A stretch of DNA of 64,000 bases from Piscinibacter sp. Lineage in GTDB: Bacteria > Pseudomonadota > Gammaproteobacteria > Burkholderiales > Burkholderiaceae_C. Made by a program: the position numbers and the translations under genes. The notes beneath the pieces are model-generated. The model was not told the origin of the DNA. It was given only the letters and a program-made list of their open reading frames with translations, and made no database searches. Within the stretch, counting starts at the first letter, position 1. The number at the start of each line of letters is the position of its first letter. The stretch spans positions 62,001 to 126,000 of the forward strand of contig JADJJI010000008.1 in the NCBI GenBank assembly GCA_016706565.1, read 5' to 3'. Shown piece by piece: positions 36,864 through 45,629 of this stretch.

Positions 36864-37699
36864 GAGGTGAATGAGATGAACGGGTTGACGGCGGCGAAGA
36901 ACGCCTCCTCGTCGTCCCAGGGGACCATGTGTCCGGCCGATTCGACGACATGCACCACTGCGTGAGGCATGGCAGCCCGGATCTCGTTGATGTCGGGCGC
37001 CTGAATGACTCCGCCCTTTCCTGCCACGATGAACAACGTTGGCGGCGAGATGTCCGGCAGGTCGATGAACATGTCGTCGTCGTGCATGCCCCTGTAGGAC
37101 TCGTTCACGGCCTTCTCGTTGCACGTGTGCAACCACTCAGCTCGAAGCTGAAGGTGTTCCAGCGACCAGTCCGGCAGGTACTCGCGCATTTGATTGGCGT
37201 CCGCTCCCCGAGCCGCTTGGCGGATGGACTCGACGTACCAGCCGATCTCTGCAGGATAGCTGCGGCGTCCCGGGCCGCTGACGGGAGGATCGATCACAAC
37301 GAGGCGGCTGACCATTGCGGGTGGTCCGGACGATGTCGCCCGAAGTGAGATCCGGGCCCCGTACGAGTGCCCCATCAGGATGCATCCACCCAGGCCGAGC
37401 ACATCGACGAACGAGACAACGTCGGCAGCCGAAGCCGAGACTCCGTAGTCCAGACGGTCGTCGGTCTCGGACAGGCCGCGCCCCCGGACGTCTAGAACAT
37501 GGACATCGTGGCTTCGGCCGAGTCTTTCCGCCACGAAACCCCACGTCACGGCGGGGCTGGTAATTCCCGGCACGATGACCAGCGGAAGCCCCTTGCCACC
37601 GAAGCGCAAGTAGTGCTGGCGAATGCCGTTCGCTCGCACATTGGCGCCGTACAGGAATGTCGAGTCCGGTTCACGCTTCATTGGGCTTGTGGCGGTCAT
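36860..37699 (-). CDS. nicD: Alpha/beta hydrolase, NicD-like N-formylmaleamate deformylase
   Basis: A 279-residue alpha/beta hydrolase: LPLVIVPGITSPAVTWGFVAERL, VLDVRGRGLSE, the nucleophile elbow LMGHSYGARISL (Ser), and the C-terminal catalytic His in ESAGHMVPWDDEEAF. Its length fits NicD (about 270 residues). NicD removes formate from N-formylmaleamate, the NicX product. Context with nicX, nicF and nicE homologues makes this the likely role. The start could also be at 37681 (MKREPD). Confidence 0.82.
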   Translation of the reverse strand: MTATSPMKREPDSTFLYGANVRANGIRQHYLRFGGKGLPLVIVPGITSPAVTWGFVAERLGRSHDVHVLDVRGRGLSETDDRLDYGVSASAADVVSFVDVLGLGGCILMGHSYGARISLRATSSGPPAMVSRLVVIDPPVSGPGRRSYPAEIGWYVESIRQAARGADANQMREYLPDWSLEHLQLRAEWLHTCNEKAVNESYRGMHDDDMFIDLPDISPPTLFIVAGKGGVIQAPDINEIRAAMPHAVVHVVESAGHMVPWDDEEAFFAAVNPFISFTS

Positions 37700-37731
37700 A
37701 GGAGGGGCATGGCAATGTGTTGCGCCAAACG

Positions 37732-39339
37732 CTAGCCGCCGGACTGGCAGCGCAAGCCGCAGCTCTTCTCGGCTGCGCAAGCGGTAGAGGAGATGAACTT
37801 GTCGCCGTGAAACGGGCAAAGGACGAAGTCCGTGCGATGGTGACGTGCACCCTCGATGGGGCATAGCGCCAACTCAGGAAGCGACTTGGTGGATTCGGGG
37901 ACCCGAGACAAGTACTGCTTCAACACTGCGTCCGGCGACATGAGCGAGGCGAGAAGCCATGGCAAGAAGAATGCAGCCGCACCTGTCAGAGGCACGGCGA
38001 GCGCCGCCGCGACGGGTCCGAATTGGCCGGTTGCCATCGCGACGCCGACAACAGTCGGAACCCACATCGAGATCAAACCGATGCGGTTGTACTTGGGGAG
38101 GTAGCCGCGGCGGATCTCGCTCCACGCCGGCAGCCCAACCCGTTCGCGCAGCAGCCAGAACTCGCCGAGCATCACGTTCACCCAATTGACCAGGAAGACG
38201 CTCAACATCGTCATGATGGTGCCGAACTTCGAAAGCCAAGGCGAGACGATGATCAAGTAGCAGATCGCGAGGAAGGGCACGATGTAGACAGTGCGGTGCC
38301 AGGTCCTCTTGAAGGCAGTCGCGAAGACGTTCTCCGCAGCGTTGGTGCCGAAGTAGACGTTGATCACATTCACGCGCAACTGCGTCAGCACAATCAAGGC
38401 CAGACCGAACCCGCCCATGAGCTTCGTGATCGAGACACCCGGGTCGGGCATCTTGCCGCCCGTGGCTGCCAATAGGTAAACGCCCAGAGCCGGCGTCAGG
38501 ATCTGACAGATCACCAGCGCGACGGTGGAGAACAAGAGTGCCGCCTTCGTGCTCTCGGCCCGCCGCGCGAATCGCGCCTGCTCGGTGCAGATCAGGATCA
38601 TGATTGCTCCCAAGACCCCAGAGATGGCGCCGAAGGCGCTCAGCACTGTCAACCAGTTGAACGGAACCTTGTTCGGATTGACCTGCCACCACACTTCGCC
38701 GGCGTTCGCGCTGCTCACCTCCGCGCTCCATCCACTGGACACTCCGACCAGGACGAAGGCGATGCCGATCACATAGAGCCATATCGTCGCGCCCTGGAAC
38801 ACGGACAGGAACTTCATCCCGTAGATGGACAAGGGGATGAAGATCAGGCAGATGATTGCGGCAGATACATACTCGGACCAGCCCGTCAGCTCAGTCAGAG
38901 CACTTGCCATGACGTGCCCTTCGAGCGCGAAGTAGACAGCCCCCAGCAGACCATAGGCGATCAGCTGGTAAGAGGCGCCGAGGAAGCCGAACGACTGGCG
39001 GCTCATCAGCACTTCGAGCGCCCCTTCTTCGGAAGCCTTCTTCGCGAAGTGGCGGACACCGACCGAGGTGTAGATGAGAGTCATGAGGAACGCCAGCAGC
39101 GTAGCCTCGCCCCCGTAAAACATGGCGAGCAGCCCGGCCGTGAGCGGAAACGCCATGGCCGTGCTGAGCCCCGAGTAGCTCCAAAGCGCGCTCCAGGACG
39201 ACCATCGCCACGTCGCCGGCACACGGCGAAGGGAGTAGTCTTCGGTCGCCGCGCCTTCCTCGGCGGCTCGCTCGTGAATGTCTCGCGTGTCCGCGATCTC
39301 ATCGAGCGTCAGTCCGCTCAACGCTTGCCTTGTACCCAC
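37732..39339 (-). CDS. NCS1-type purine-cytosine permease-like transporter with Cys-rich tail
   Basis: A 535-residue protein with about 12 helices (YSGLSTAMAFPLTAGLLAMFYG, GFLGASYQLIAYGLLGAVYF, ISGVLGAIMILICTEQARFARR, LRVNVINVYFGTNAAENVF). It starts at a GTG five bases after GAGGAG. The C-terminus leaves the membrane and carries a Cys/His cluster: LCPIEGARHH, CPFHGDKFISSTACAAEKSCGLRC. A similar Cys-rich block occurs in transporters fused to sensor kinases. The substrate is probably a heterocycle used by this island, such as a hydroxypyridine (inference). Confidence 0.82.
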   Translation of the reverse strand: MGTRQALSGLTLDEIADTRDIHERAAEEGAATEDYSLRRVPATWRWSSWSALWSYSGLSTAMAFPLTAGLLAMFYGGEATLLAFLMTLIYTSVGVRHFAKKASEEGALEVLMSRQSFGFLGASYQLIAYGLLGAVYFALEGHVMASALTELTGWSEYVSAAIICLIFIPLSIYGMKFLSVFQGATIWLYVIGIAFVLVGVSSGWSAEVSSANAGEVWWQVNPNKVPFNWLTVLSAFGAISGVLGAIMILICTEQARFARRAESTKAALLFSTVALVICQILTPALGVYLLAATGGKMPDPGVSITKLMGGFGLALIVLTQLRVNVINVYFGTNAAENVFATAFKRTWHRTVYIVPFLAICYLIIVSPWLSKFGTIMTMLSVFLVNWVNVMLGEFWLLRERVGLPAWSEIRRGYLPKYNRIGLISMWVPTVVGVAMATGQFGPVAAALAVPLTGAAAFFLPWLLASLMSPDAVLKQYLSRVPESTKSLPELALCPIEGARHHRTDFVLCPFHGDKFISSTACAAEKSCGLRCQSGG

Positions 39340-39399
39340 GTTTGTCTCCTCAAGTGCTTTAGTCGTGCCCGCCGTGCATTGCCCGCCGGGCGCCATGGC

Positions 39400-40659
39400 C
39401 TATCCCGAAGTCTTGTTGTCTCGCTGACTTGCAGCGTTCGTTCCGTACAACTTGCGAAATTCCCCTTCGAACTTGTGTAGCCCCGTCAACACAGGCGCGA
39501 CGGGCATCTTGATCAGGCCGCAGATTCCCTTTGACACATTGGCGTCGATGACCTTGGGGATCTGCTGCAACAGCTTCTCGCTCCCCTTGCCGGCCGCGAA
39601 TTGCCTTAGGATCGCGGCCAGCATGCGGGTCTCCATCCGGCACTGCGGGCATTGCCCGCACGACCCCTCCTCGAAGAAGCTCGCGACCTCCACCATGACG
39701 CGAACCATGTCGGTGCCTTCGCCATACGCACGTACGGCCGCGCAGCCGAGCGCCGAGCCTGCGGCCGCGAGCGCGACATGGTCGAAGCTGCACTCGAAGT
39801 CCTGTTCGGTGAGGAACCCCGAGGACGGACCGCCTGGTTGCACGGCGACGATGCGCTCGCCGGAGCGCAAACCCTTGCCGATGCCGTAGAGAAGCTCTCT
39901 CACCGGGATGCCGAGCGGGACCAGATGTACGCCTGCGTTGACGAATTCGTCACCGAGCGTGCAAAGCGTCATCCCTTTGCCAGCATCACCGAGCGTACGA
40001 TGATGGTCTCCCCCGAAGAGAACGATGTAGGGCACGTGTGCCACCGTCTCGACGTTGTGGACCAGTGTCGGAACACCAAAGAGACCGCTCTCGATGGGAA
40101 ACGGCGGCCGCTTCCTAGGCATTGCAGTGCGACCTTCCAACGCCTCCAGCAGCGCCGTTTCCTCGCCGACGATGTAGTGATCCGGTACGCGATCTACATG
40201 CAGTGCGATATCGGAAAGAACGTACGCCGCTCCCAGCTGTTCAGCGTTGAAGGCTTCCACCTCGTGTTTGATGCTTCGGATCGCGGCCTCGGAGTTTTCG
40301 TTGACGGCAAACCAGACCTCCGAGGCGCCCAGCTTCGCTGCCAGGCACAACGCTCCCTCCAAAACCGTCCGGGCGTGGCTTTCGAGCAGGTACCGATCCT
40401 TCATCGAGCCGGGCTCGTGCTCGCTTCCGTTCACGACCAGGCACTTCCTCTGCCCCGGTTGAAACGCGAAGCGCTCCATCTTGACCACGCTCGGGAATCC
40501 GGCTCCGCCCTTGCCGGACAGGCCGGAGCGAGCCACCTGGTCGATGAATTCGCCCATGCCCATTGACCCGGCGCGGGCCAATGCCGGCAGCGACTCCGTG
40601 GTCGCTTGGCCGCCCGCTCGCACAGGCATGGAGCCAAGAACGCTGCGATCGAAGATGTC
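39400..40659 (-). CDS. NuoF-like NADH-binding flavoprotein, putative oxygenase reductase
   Basis: Homologous to the 51-kDa subunit of complex I and to formate-dehydrogenase beta chains. It has the NADH/FMN site GLSGKGGAGFPSVVKMERF, NGSEHEPGSMKDRYLLE, DHYIVGEETALLEALEGR, and the [4Fe-4S] motif EEGSCGQCPQCRMETRML followed by ICGLIKMP. The C-terminal ferredoxin found in some homologues is absent. A GTG at 40659 is chosen; the frame is open to an ATG at 40773, which would overlap the porin gene by 77 bases. With the NuoE-like ferredoxin at 48029 it probably passes NADH electrons to the Rieske oxygenase. Confidence 0.82.
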   Translation of the reverse strand, partial: DIFDRSVLGSMPVRAGGQATTESLPALARAGSMGMGEFIDQVARSGLSGKGGAGFPSVVKMERFAFQPGQRKCLVVNGSEHEPGSMKDRYLLESHARTVLEGALCLAAKLGASEVWFAVNENSEAAIRSIKHEVEAFNAEQLGAAYVLSDIALHVDRVPDHYIVGEETALLEALEGRTAMPRKRPPFPIESGLFGVPTLVHNVETVAHVPYIVLFGGDHHRTLGDAGKGMTLCTLGDEFVNAGVHLVPLGIPVRELLYGIGKGLRSGERIVAVQPGGPSSGFLTEQDFECSFDHVALAAAGSALGCAAVRAYGEGTDMVRVMVEVASFFEEGSCGQCPQCRMETRMLAAILRQFAAGKGSEKLLQQIPKVIDANVSKGICGLIKMPVAPVLTGLHKFEGEFRKLYGTNAASQRDNKTSG

Positions 40660-40696
40660 CACGATGGAGTGCTTGACGTTGCCCGGGTCAACGACC

Positions 40697-41644
40697 TCAG
40701 AAGTTGTGCGAAAGTCCCAGGTCGTAGCCGGCTTTGTCGGATGGCAACTTTGCGTTCCTCGAGAAGTCGGCATACAACTGCGTGCGCTTCGAGAGGCTGT
40801 AGAAGTAGCCGGCCGACAATGTCTGATGAGACTTGACGGCCCCCTTCTTCAGTTCGCCGTAGGCGACTCGCAACTCGCCGCTGCCCAGCGGAGCCGTCGA
40901 GGACACCATCCAGCTCTTGTGTTCGACATCAGCAGCCGTGGTGCCTTTCCCGAGCATCGCTGAAACCTTCAGGACCTTCAGGTCATATGACCCGGCCGCC
41001 GTCCAGACCTTCTCGGTGGCCGCGGCGCGGACACCAGTCACCTCGTATCCGAAGCCTACCGTCACCGGCCCCCCTGAATACATCACTCCGATGTTGTGCG
41101 GATTCCTCTTAAACGTCTCAATGGGGCCTTTTCCCTGGGCGACCTGGATGCCGCCGGCAAAACCGCCCGCCGACGATGACAGCGACACCGCGCCGTCGTT
41201 GCGCAACCGGGCGATCTCCAGCCCGGTGATCGAGTACCCACTGCCTCCGGGGACGTAGAACCAACCCCACGGGTCGGCCATCAGCTGCGAATAGAGGGCT
41301 GACGCCGTGTACTCGTGGCCCAGTGTCAGCTGACCGATTGGCGCCTTCACGCCGACAACCGATCGTCCGTGCCAGAAGCGACCTGCAGTCGAGTAGAGCG
41401 ATCCGCTGTCGGCGTTGAAGCGGTGATCAAGATCGAAGAAGACGCTCAACCCCCCACCCAGATCCTCCGCCCCGCGGAACCCCAGCATGCTGGTCGCACC
41501 GTCCCTTAGCGTCTTCACCGAGGAACCGACATCCTTCACGTAACCCAGATCGACCCGACCGTAGATGGTCACTTCCGACTGCGCAAAACAAGCGGTCGAT
41601 ACAACCGCAAGCAATGGCACCATGGCCTTGGCAAACTTTCTCAT
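40697..41644 (-). CDS. Gram-negative porin (porin_4 / OmpC-like)
   Basis: A 315-residue outer-membrane porin. Signal peptide MRKFAKAMVPLLAVVSTACFAQ, then the first strand SEVTIYGRVDLGYV and the GFRGAEDLGGGLSVFFDLDHRF motif typical of Burkholderiales porins. It ends in the outer-membrane signal AGYDLGLSHNF with a terminal Phe. GGAGAAGAC precedes the ATG. Likely lets the aromatic substrate into the periplasm. Confidence 0.92.
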   Translation of the reverse strand: MRKFAKAMVPLLAVVSTACFAQSEVTIYGRVDLGYVKDVGSSVKTLRDGATSMLGFRGAEDLGGGLSVFFDLDHRFNADSGSLYSTAGRFWHGRSVVGVKAPIGQLTLGHEYTASALYSQLMADPWGWFYVPGGSGYSITGLEIARLRNDGAVSLSSSAGGFAGGIQVAQGKGPIETFKRNPHNIGVMYSGGPVTVGFGYEVTGVRAAATEKVWTAAGSYDLKVLKVSAMLGKGTTAADVEHKSWMVSSTAPLGSGELRVAYGELKKGAVKSHQTLSAGYFYSLSKRTQLYADFSRNAKLPSDKAGYDLGLSHNF

Positions 41645-41682
41645 GTCTTCTCCGTACCTGTCTTGTCTTGTTCTGTTGTGGA

Positions 41683-42123
41683 TCACATGACGTTCTTCAC
41701 GCCAGCCTTCATGTCGATCGCGGGCGCATAGCCGCCCAGTTGCTTCGACAGAGTGACCGTGTCGCTGTAGAACATGGTCCGGCTGAGTCTGCCGCCTCGA
41801 ACTTCGCAGAACATCCCCTCGAAGACGTCGCACTTGAAGCCCGTGATGTCACGGCCAGCCCACACGCCGATGCCGACCCCCGTGGTGCGCAAGGCGGCGA
41901 AGACCTTGTCTCCCTCCGCGATCACCCCCGTGATCTCGAAGTGAATGTCGATCGATGCGAAGATCATCTCGAACAGCTTGCGGACGTCCTGCTTGCTGTT
42001 CAACGGAATCGGCGCCGCGACGTCGATCATCACGCTGTCTTCCGTCAGTAGGTCCATCATCCGGTCAATGTCGTGCGCGTTGTGCGCGTCGACGAAGGCT
42101 CGTACCACCTGCTTGGGATCCAT
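41683..42123 (-). CDS. SnoaL/NTF2-like protein
   Basis: A 146-residue NTF2-fold protein: VVRAFVDAHNAHDIDRMMDLLTEDSVMIDVAAPIPLNSKQDVRKLFEMIF, then FEITGVIAEGDKVFAALRTTG and FEGMFCEVRGGRLSRTMFYSDTVTL. AAGGAG lies six bases before the ATG. It sits two genes from the Rieske alpha subunit. Ring-hydroxylating oxygenase beta subunits share this fold, so it could act as one, or as a separate isomerase or cyclase. Confidence 0.75.
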   Translation of the reverse strand: MDPKQVVRAFVDAHNAHDIDRMMDLLTEDSVMIDVAAPIPLNSKQDVRKLFEMIFASIDIHFEITGVIAEGDKVFAALRTTGVGIGVWAGRDITGFKCDVFEGMFCEVRGGRLSRTMFYSDTVTLSKQLGGYAPAIDMKAGVKNVM

Positions 42124-42245
42124 CACCACTCCTTGTTGAATAGACAAATTGACGTGAAGCCTTCGGCCAGCCCGCGGCCTGGCCGCGGGTTGAACGTCGA
42201 CAATTGGCGGCCGCTAACGTGCGGCCAAACGGACTGACTGCGGAC

Positions 42246-42644
42246 TCAGCTCGCTGCCGCCTTCGGAAAAAGGCGGACCTTCGGCTTGCGTTTCCACCCC
42301 GGGGTTTCGTGCTCGGGTTTCCACATGTCCCAAGGCATGCCGTCCGGAACGGTGGGGCTCTTGTGCAGCTCGACCGACAGGGCTGCGTCGGACAGTGCCT
42401 GCATCAGGACGAACAGGTTCCGCGTCTCCAGACTTACCTGGTCGGTGGAGCCGTCCTTTGCCTCGACAGCCTTGAAGTACTCAAGAACCGCCGGCGCATG
42501 TGGCGCCATCGCGTCGTAGAACTCTCGAATGTCTTCCATCGACAGGTTCTCTCGGTATTCAAGGCGCTTTGCCTCATTCGGCTCTGCCCAATCGATGTAC
42601 TTCTCCAGAAACTGGTACGGCTGCGGCAATCGTTTGCTCTTCAT
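42246..42644 (-). CDS. Small protein beside the Rieske oxygenase, unknown family
   Basis: A 132-residue soluble protein. It starts MKSKRLPQPYQFLEKYIDWAEPNEAKRLEYRENLSMEDIREFYDAM, and ends with the charged tail PGWKRKPKVRLFPKAAAS. It is helical and has no clear catalytic motif. It is 17 bases downstream of the Rieske alpha-subunit gene, on the same strand, so a subunit or assembly role for that oxygenase is likely. I do not recognise a named family. Confidence 0.6.
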   Translation of the reverse strand: MKSKRLPQPYQFLEKYIDWAEPNEAKRLEYRENLSMEDIREFYDAMAPHAPAVLEYFKAVEAKDGSTDQVSLETRNLFVLMQALSDAALSVELHKSPTVPDGMPWDMWKPEHETPGWKRKPKVRLFPKAAAS

Positions 42645-42661
42645 GGCTGCGCTCTCGCTGA

Positions 42662-43912
42662 CTAGGAGTTGACGGCGTCGTTCAGGATCTTCTCCGCATG
42701 GCGGATCATGATTTCTTGGTCCTGGAGGTACATCTTCTTGAACACGCCGGAGTCGATTGCCTTCTGCGCGCCGAGTGTTGTGTTGCCGTCCTCTCGCCAC
42801 AGATCGCGTAGGCTGACCTTCATGAACTCGGCGGCCCACTTTGAAGCCAGGTCAGAACTGGCCACGGGCGGCCCGAAGTAGCGGGCGTTCCAGGTCGAAG
42901 TGTTGTATGTCTTACCGGGCATCATCTTGTGGATGATGTAGGCGTCGTATCCAAGGAAGATGAAGTGGATGTTGGGGTACACGTAGAGGATGTCGAAGAA
43001 CCAGTTGTCGCTCTTCGTGGGATTCACCCCGGGGGCCCACTGTTCGAGTGGAACGCGGCTTGCGGTGTCGCTTGCGAGTGTCTGACCGACCCGGCTCGCC
43101 AGCGCCGTGATAGGCGCGGCCGACGACAAGTCGGCACCGATCCTTGCGCGATTGCCATAGAAGCTGCCGGAACTGTGCCTGCCAAGCAGCTTGAAGTCAT
43201 AGGCATGTCGGCTCGGAGCGTCTTCGCTCTCCATGAAGCCGGGCGCGGAGCGCCGATGCAGGTACTTCAGGTGATAACCATCGATTTGCGAGTCACGCAG
43301 GACCGGCCAGCTGCAGGGTAGGTCGGCCTTGTAGGAAAGCTGCACCGTCGTCTGCTCGAATGGATAGCTGCCGTACAGATCCATCAGCTCGTTGCCGAGG
43401 TGCTCGCGCAGCGTCTCCTTCGGCTTGGGATCCAGGTTGTAGAAGATGAGCCCTTCCCACACATCGACTGCAACAGGAATGAGATCGGCCTCTATATGGT
43501 CCGGATCGAAGAACATCTCCTTCTCGGTGACGAGGACGTTTTTGCCCGAAAGGCTGTAGGACCATCCGTGGTAGATGCAGGTGAACTTACCCTTCACGCT
43601 GCCGTAGCTGTCGAACACTAGCTGGGTACCACGATGCAGGCACACGTTGTGGAAGCCACGGATCACGCCGTCCATCCCGCGAACGATGACGATCGAGGCG
43701 TTGGCGATGTCGATGTTCTCTACGAAGTAATCGCCGGGGTTCGGAATCTCGTCGATACGCTTTGACGAGCAGAGCCACGTTTGCTTGAAGACCTTCTCGC
43801 GCATTCGGTCGAAGTACTCCGGAGAGCTGTAGGAATCGATGGACACCGGTCCGGTGCCGAGTTCGGGGTGGTCGAGAGTCCACCGTGTGTTCTTCAGGTC
43901 ACTCAGTTTCAT
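42662..43912 (-). CDS. Rieske non-heme iron oxygenase, alpha subunit
   Basis: A 416-residue ring-hydroxylating oxygenase. The Rieske [2Fe-2S] motif is CLHRG ... FTCIYHGWSY (C-x-H, then C-x2-H 18 residues later). The mononuclear iron site is DSQIDGYHLKYLH, with a later Asp in DQEIM. The catalytic domain has the usual length. It lies between a NicF-like amidase and two small proteins. I infer hydroxylation of a pyridine ring giving a 2,5-dihydroxypyridine that NicX then opens. The exact substrate cannot be read from sequence. Confidence 0.9.
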   Translation of the reverse strand: MKLSDLKNTRWTLDHPELGTGPVSIDSYSSPEYFDRMREKVFKQTWLCSSKRIDEIPNPGDYFVENIDIANASIVIVRGMDGVIRGFHNVCLHRGTQLVFDSYGSVKGKFTCIYHGWSYSLSGKNVLVTEKEMFFDPDHIEADLIPVAVDVWEGLIFYNLDPKPKETLREHLGNELMDLYGSYPFEQTTVQLSYKADLPCSWPVLRDSQIDGYHLKYLHRRSAPGFMESEDAPSRHAYDFKLLGRHSSGSFYGNRARIGADLSSAAPITALASRVGQTLASDTASRVPLEQWAPGVNPTKSDNWFFDILYVYPNIHFIFLGYDAYIIHKMMPGKTYNTSTWNARYFGPPVASSDLASKWAAEFMKVSLRDLWREDGNTTLGAQKAIDSGVFKKMYLQDQEIMIRHAEKILNDAVNS

Positions 43913-43952
43913 GGTTACCTCGGGTTCGGTTGAGCAGTTGTGTTCAGCGTTG

Positions 43953-44585
43953 CTAGCCGCGGCTCGCCTCTTGGAACCGACGGAGAAACTCATCGAAGGC
44001 GACGACATCGGCGCACTTCTGGTCCATGTCGAACAGATTTGCTTCGTGCGCAGCCAGAGAGCGGTCGCCGACGCACTCCCGGATAACGTAGGGTCGGAAC
44101 CCCGCGTGCATGGCATCGAGTACGCTTGCGCGGATGCACCCACTTGTCGTGCATCCAGCTACGACAAGGCCATCGACCCGACGCCGGGTCAACCAGGACT
44201 GGAGCGGAGTCTCGTGCAGCGCAGAAGGGTATGTCTTTCGAATCACGACCTCGCCGGCACGCGGCTGCAACACCGGAACAAAGGCGCTCAGCGCGGAGTT
44301 CTCGGTCAATTGCAGAAGCGTCGGAACCTTGGTCGTGAACACATTGCCGTCGCTGCCGTCTTCTGCATAGACCGTCCTGACATGCGCGATCGGCCAGCCC
44401 ATACGCCGCGCCTCGGCCAGCACCGGCACTGTTTGCGTGATCGCCTCATTGATGTTGCCCCCTCCAGCGAATGCCGGATCCGAGAAGCCGTTCATGAAGT
44501 CCACAATCACGAGAGCCGGAGCATCCGGTACTCCGAGCGATTGTCCGAAGCCTTGGCGGCGATACGTCTGAATGTCCTGGTGCAT
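43953..44585 (-). CDS. nicF: Isochorismatase-family maleamate amidohydrolase-like protein
   Basis: A 210-residue cysteine hydrolase of the isochorismatase fold with the triad Asp (ALVIVDFMNGF), Lys (VVIRKTYPSAL) and Cys (VVAGCTTSGCIRASVLDAM). NicF hydrolyses maleamate to maleate and ammonia. The neighbouring nicX homologue makes this the likely reaction, possibly on a methyl-maleamate. Confidence 0.87.
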   Translation of the reverse strand: MHQDIQTYRRQGFGQSLGVPDAPALVIVDFMNGFSDPAFAGGGNINEAITQTVPVLAEARRMGWPIAHVRTVYAEDGSDGNVFTTKVPTLLQLTENSALSAFVPVLQPRAGEVVIRKTYPSALHETPLQSWLTRRRVDGLVVAGCTTSGCIRASVLDAMHAGFRPYVIRECVGDRSLAAHEANLFDMDQKCADVVAFDEFLRRFQEASRG

Positions 44586-44594
44586 ATCGAGGCT

Positions 44595-45629
44595 CTACCG
44601 ATCCACGAGATTGCCGGCCTTGACGACCTCGACACCGTCCAGTGCCACAGTGCACTTGCGCATCGGAATGTCGATGTGGCAGTGGCTGTTGTTGCGTCCC
44701 CCGACCTCGTTGTTCGGCCCGAGCGAGAATAGGAAGTTGCCCGCGAACGATCGAGCATCCATGCCCATCGTCGACTGCCGGTTGTACATTGCTAGCGCCG
44801 TCCACTGGGCACGCTTCTGGAGGCCCCAGCCGACATGAGAGATCGCGTACGCGTCCGGATCGCTGAACGTCGCGATGTACTCGCGCAGTAGCTCCGCGTC
44901 GAGCCCGCCGTCGATCCTGGTCACGTAGCCATCCTTCACCGTAAGCTCGATAGGCGAACTGACGAAGTCCAGGCGCGGCGTCCAGATGTCGCCGCGATCG
45001 AGGACGATCCTGCCCTGCGACTTGTCATCCTTTGGCCAAGTGGCCACGAATCCGCTGGGCCAGTGATCCCATCGGCCGGGTTCGTCGACGAAGCCGTACT
45101 CCTGCAGGATCGGGTAGTCTCCGAGCGGGAGTTCAATATCGGTTCCGGCTCCGGACGTGACTCGCATCGTCTTGGCGCGCTCGAGCAGCCTCGCTGCAGC
45201 AACGACGGCCTCCCGATCCGCGACCGTCGGCAGCATGCGCAGCAACACTTCGGGTGGCTCGACTGCGAGCAGTATCTTCGCGCCTTCCTTCAGGATCTCG
45301 CCCTGCTCCGGCGAGAACAGAAGGAGCATCAGATCCAAGACGATATCGCTGGACTTCAGTGCTGCGAGTGCCGCCTTGTTGCCCGTCAAAGCAGTTTCGC
45401 CGACGAATGCGGTCTTGTCTGGGCTGAGAGACACTGCCCCGTTGTGCGGCGGGAGATCGATGCGCGTCACGCTGGCGCCAAGCGATTGAGCGGCGATGAT
45501 CGCTGTCTTCAACGTCTGAAGGTTCGTGTCTGGATCCGTCAGGATGCTGAGGGCTTGGCCCGGCTGAAGTTTGGACAGCTGGAGCACTTGCTTCCAAGCG
45601 TCGATCATTTCCAGGTCAGTCACGGCCAT
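44595..45629 (-). CDS. nicX: NicX-like 2,5-dihydroxypyridine 5,6-dioxygenase
   Basis: A 344-residue protein of the NicX / leucyl-aminopeptidase-like fold: MAVTDLEMIDAWKQVLQLSKLQPGQALSILTDP, then EPPEVLLRMLPTVADREAV. Metal-site residues are in DEPGRWDHWPSG, YAISHVGWG and NNSHCHIDIPMRKCTV, matching the Glu/His/His/Asp ligands of NicX. NicX opens the 2,5-dihydroxypyridine ring with Fe(II) and O2 to N-formylmaleamate. The gene overlaps the CoA-transferase gene by 14 bases. Confidence 0.88.
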   Translation of the reverse strand: MAVTDLEMIDAWKQVLQLSKLQPGQALSILTDPDTNLQTLKTAIIAAQSLGASVTRIDLPPHNGAVSLSPDKTAFVGETALTGNKAALAALKSSDIVLDLMLLLFSPEQGEILKEGAKILLAVEPPEVLLRMLPTVADREAVVAAARLLERAKTMRVTSGAGTDIELPLGDYPILQEYGFVDEPGRWDHWPSGFVATWPKDDKSQGRIVLDRGDIWTPRLDFVSSPIELTVKDGYVTRIDGGLDAELLREYIATFSDPDAYAISHVGWGLQKRAQWTALAMYNRQSTMGMDARSFAGNFLFSLGPNNEVGGRNNSHCHIDIPMRKCTVALDGVEVVKAGNLVDR

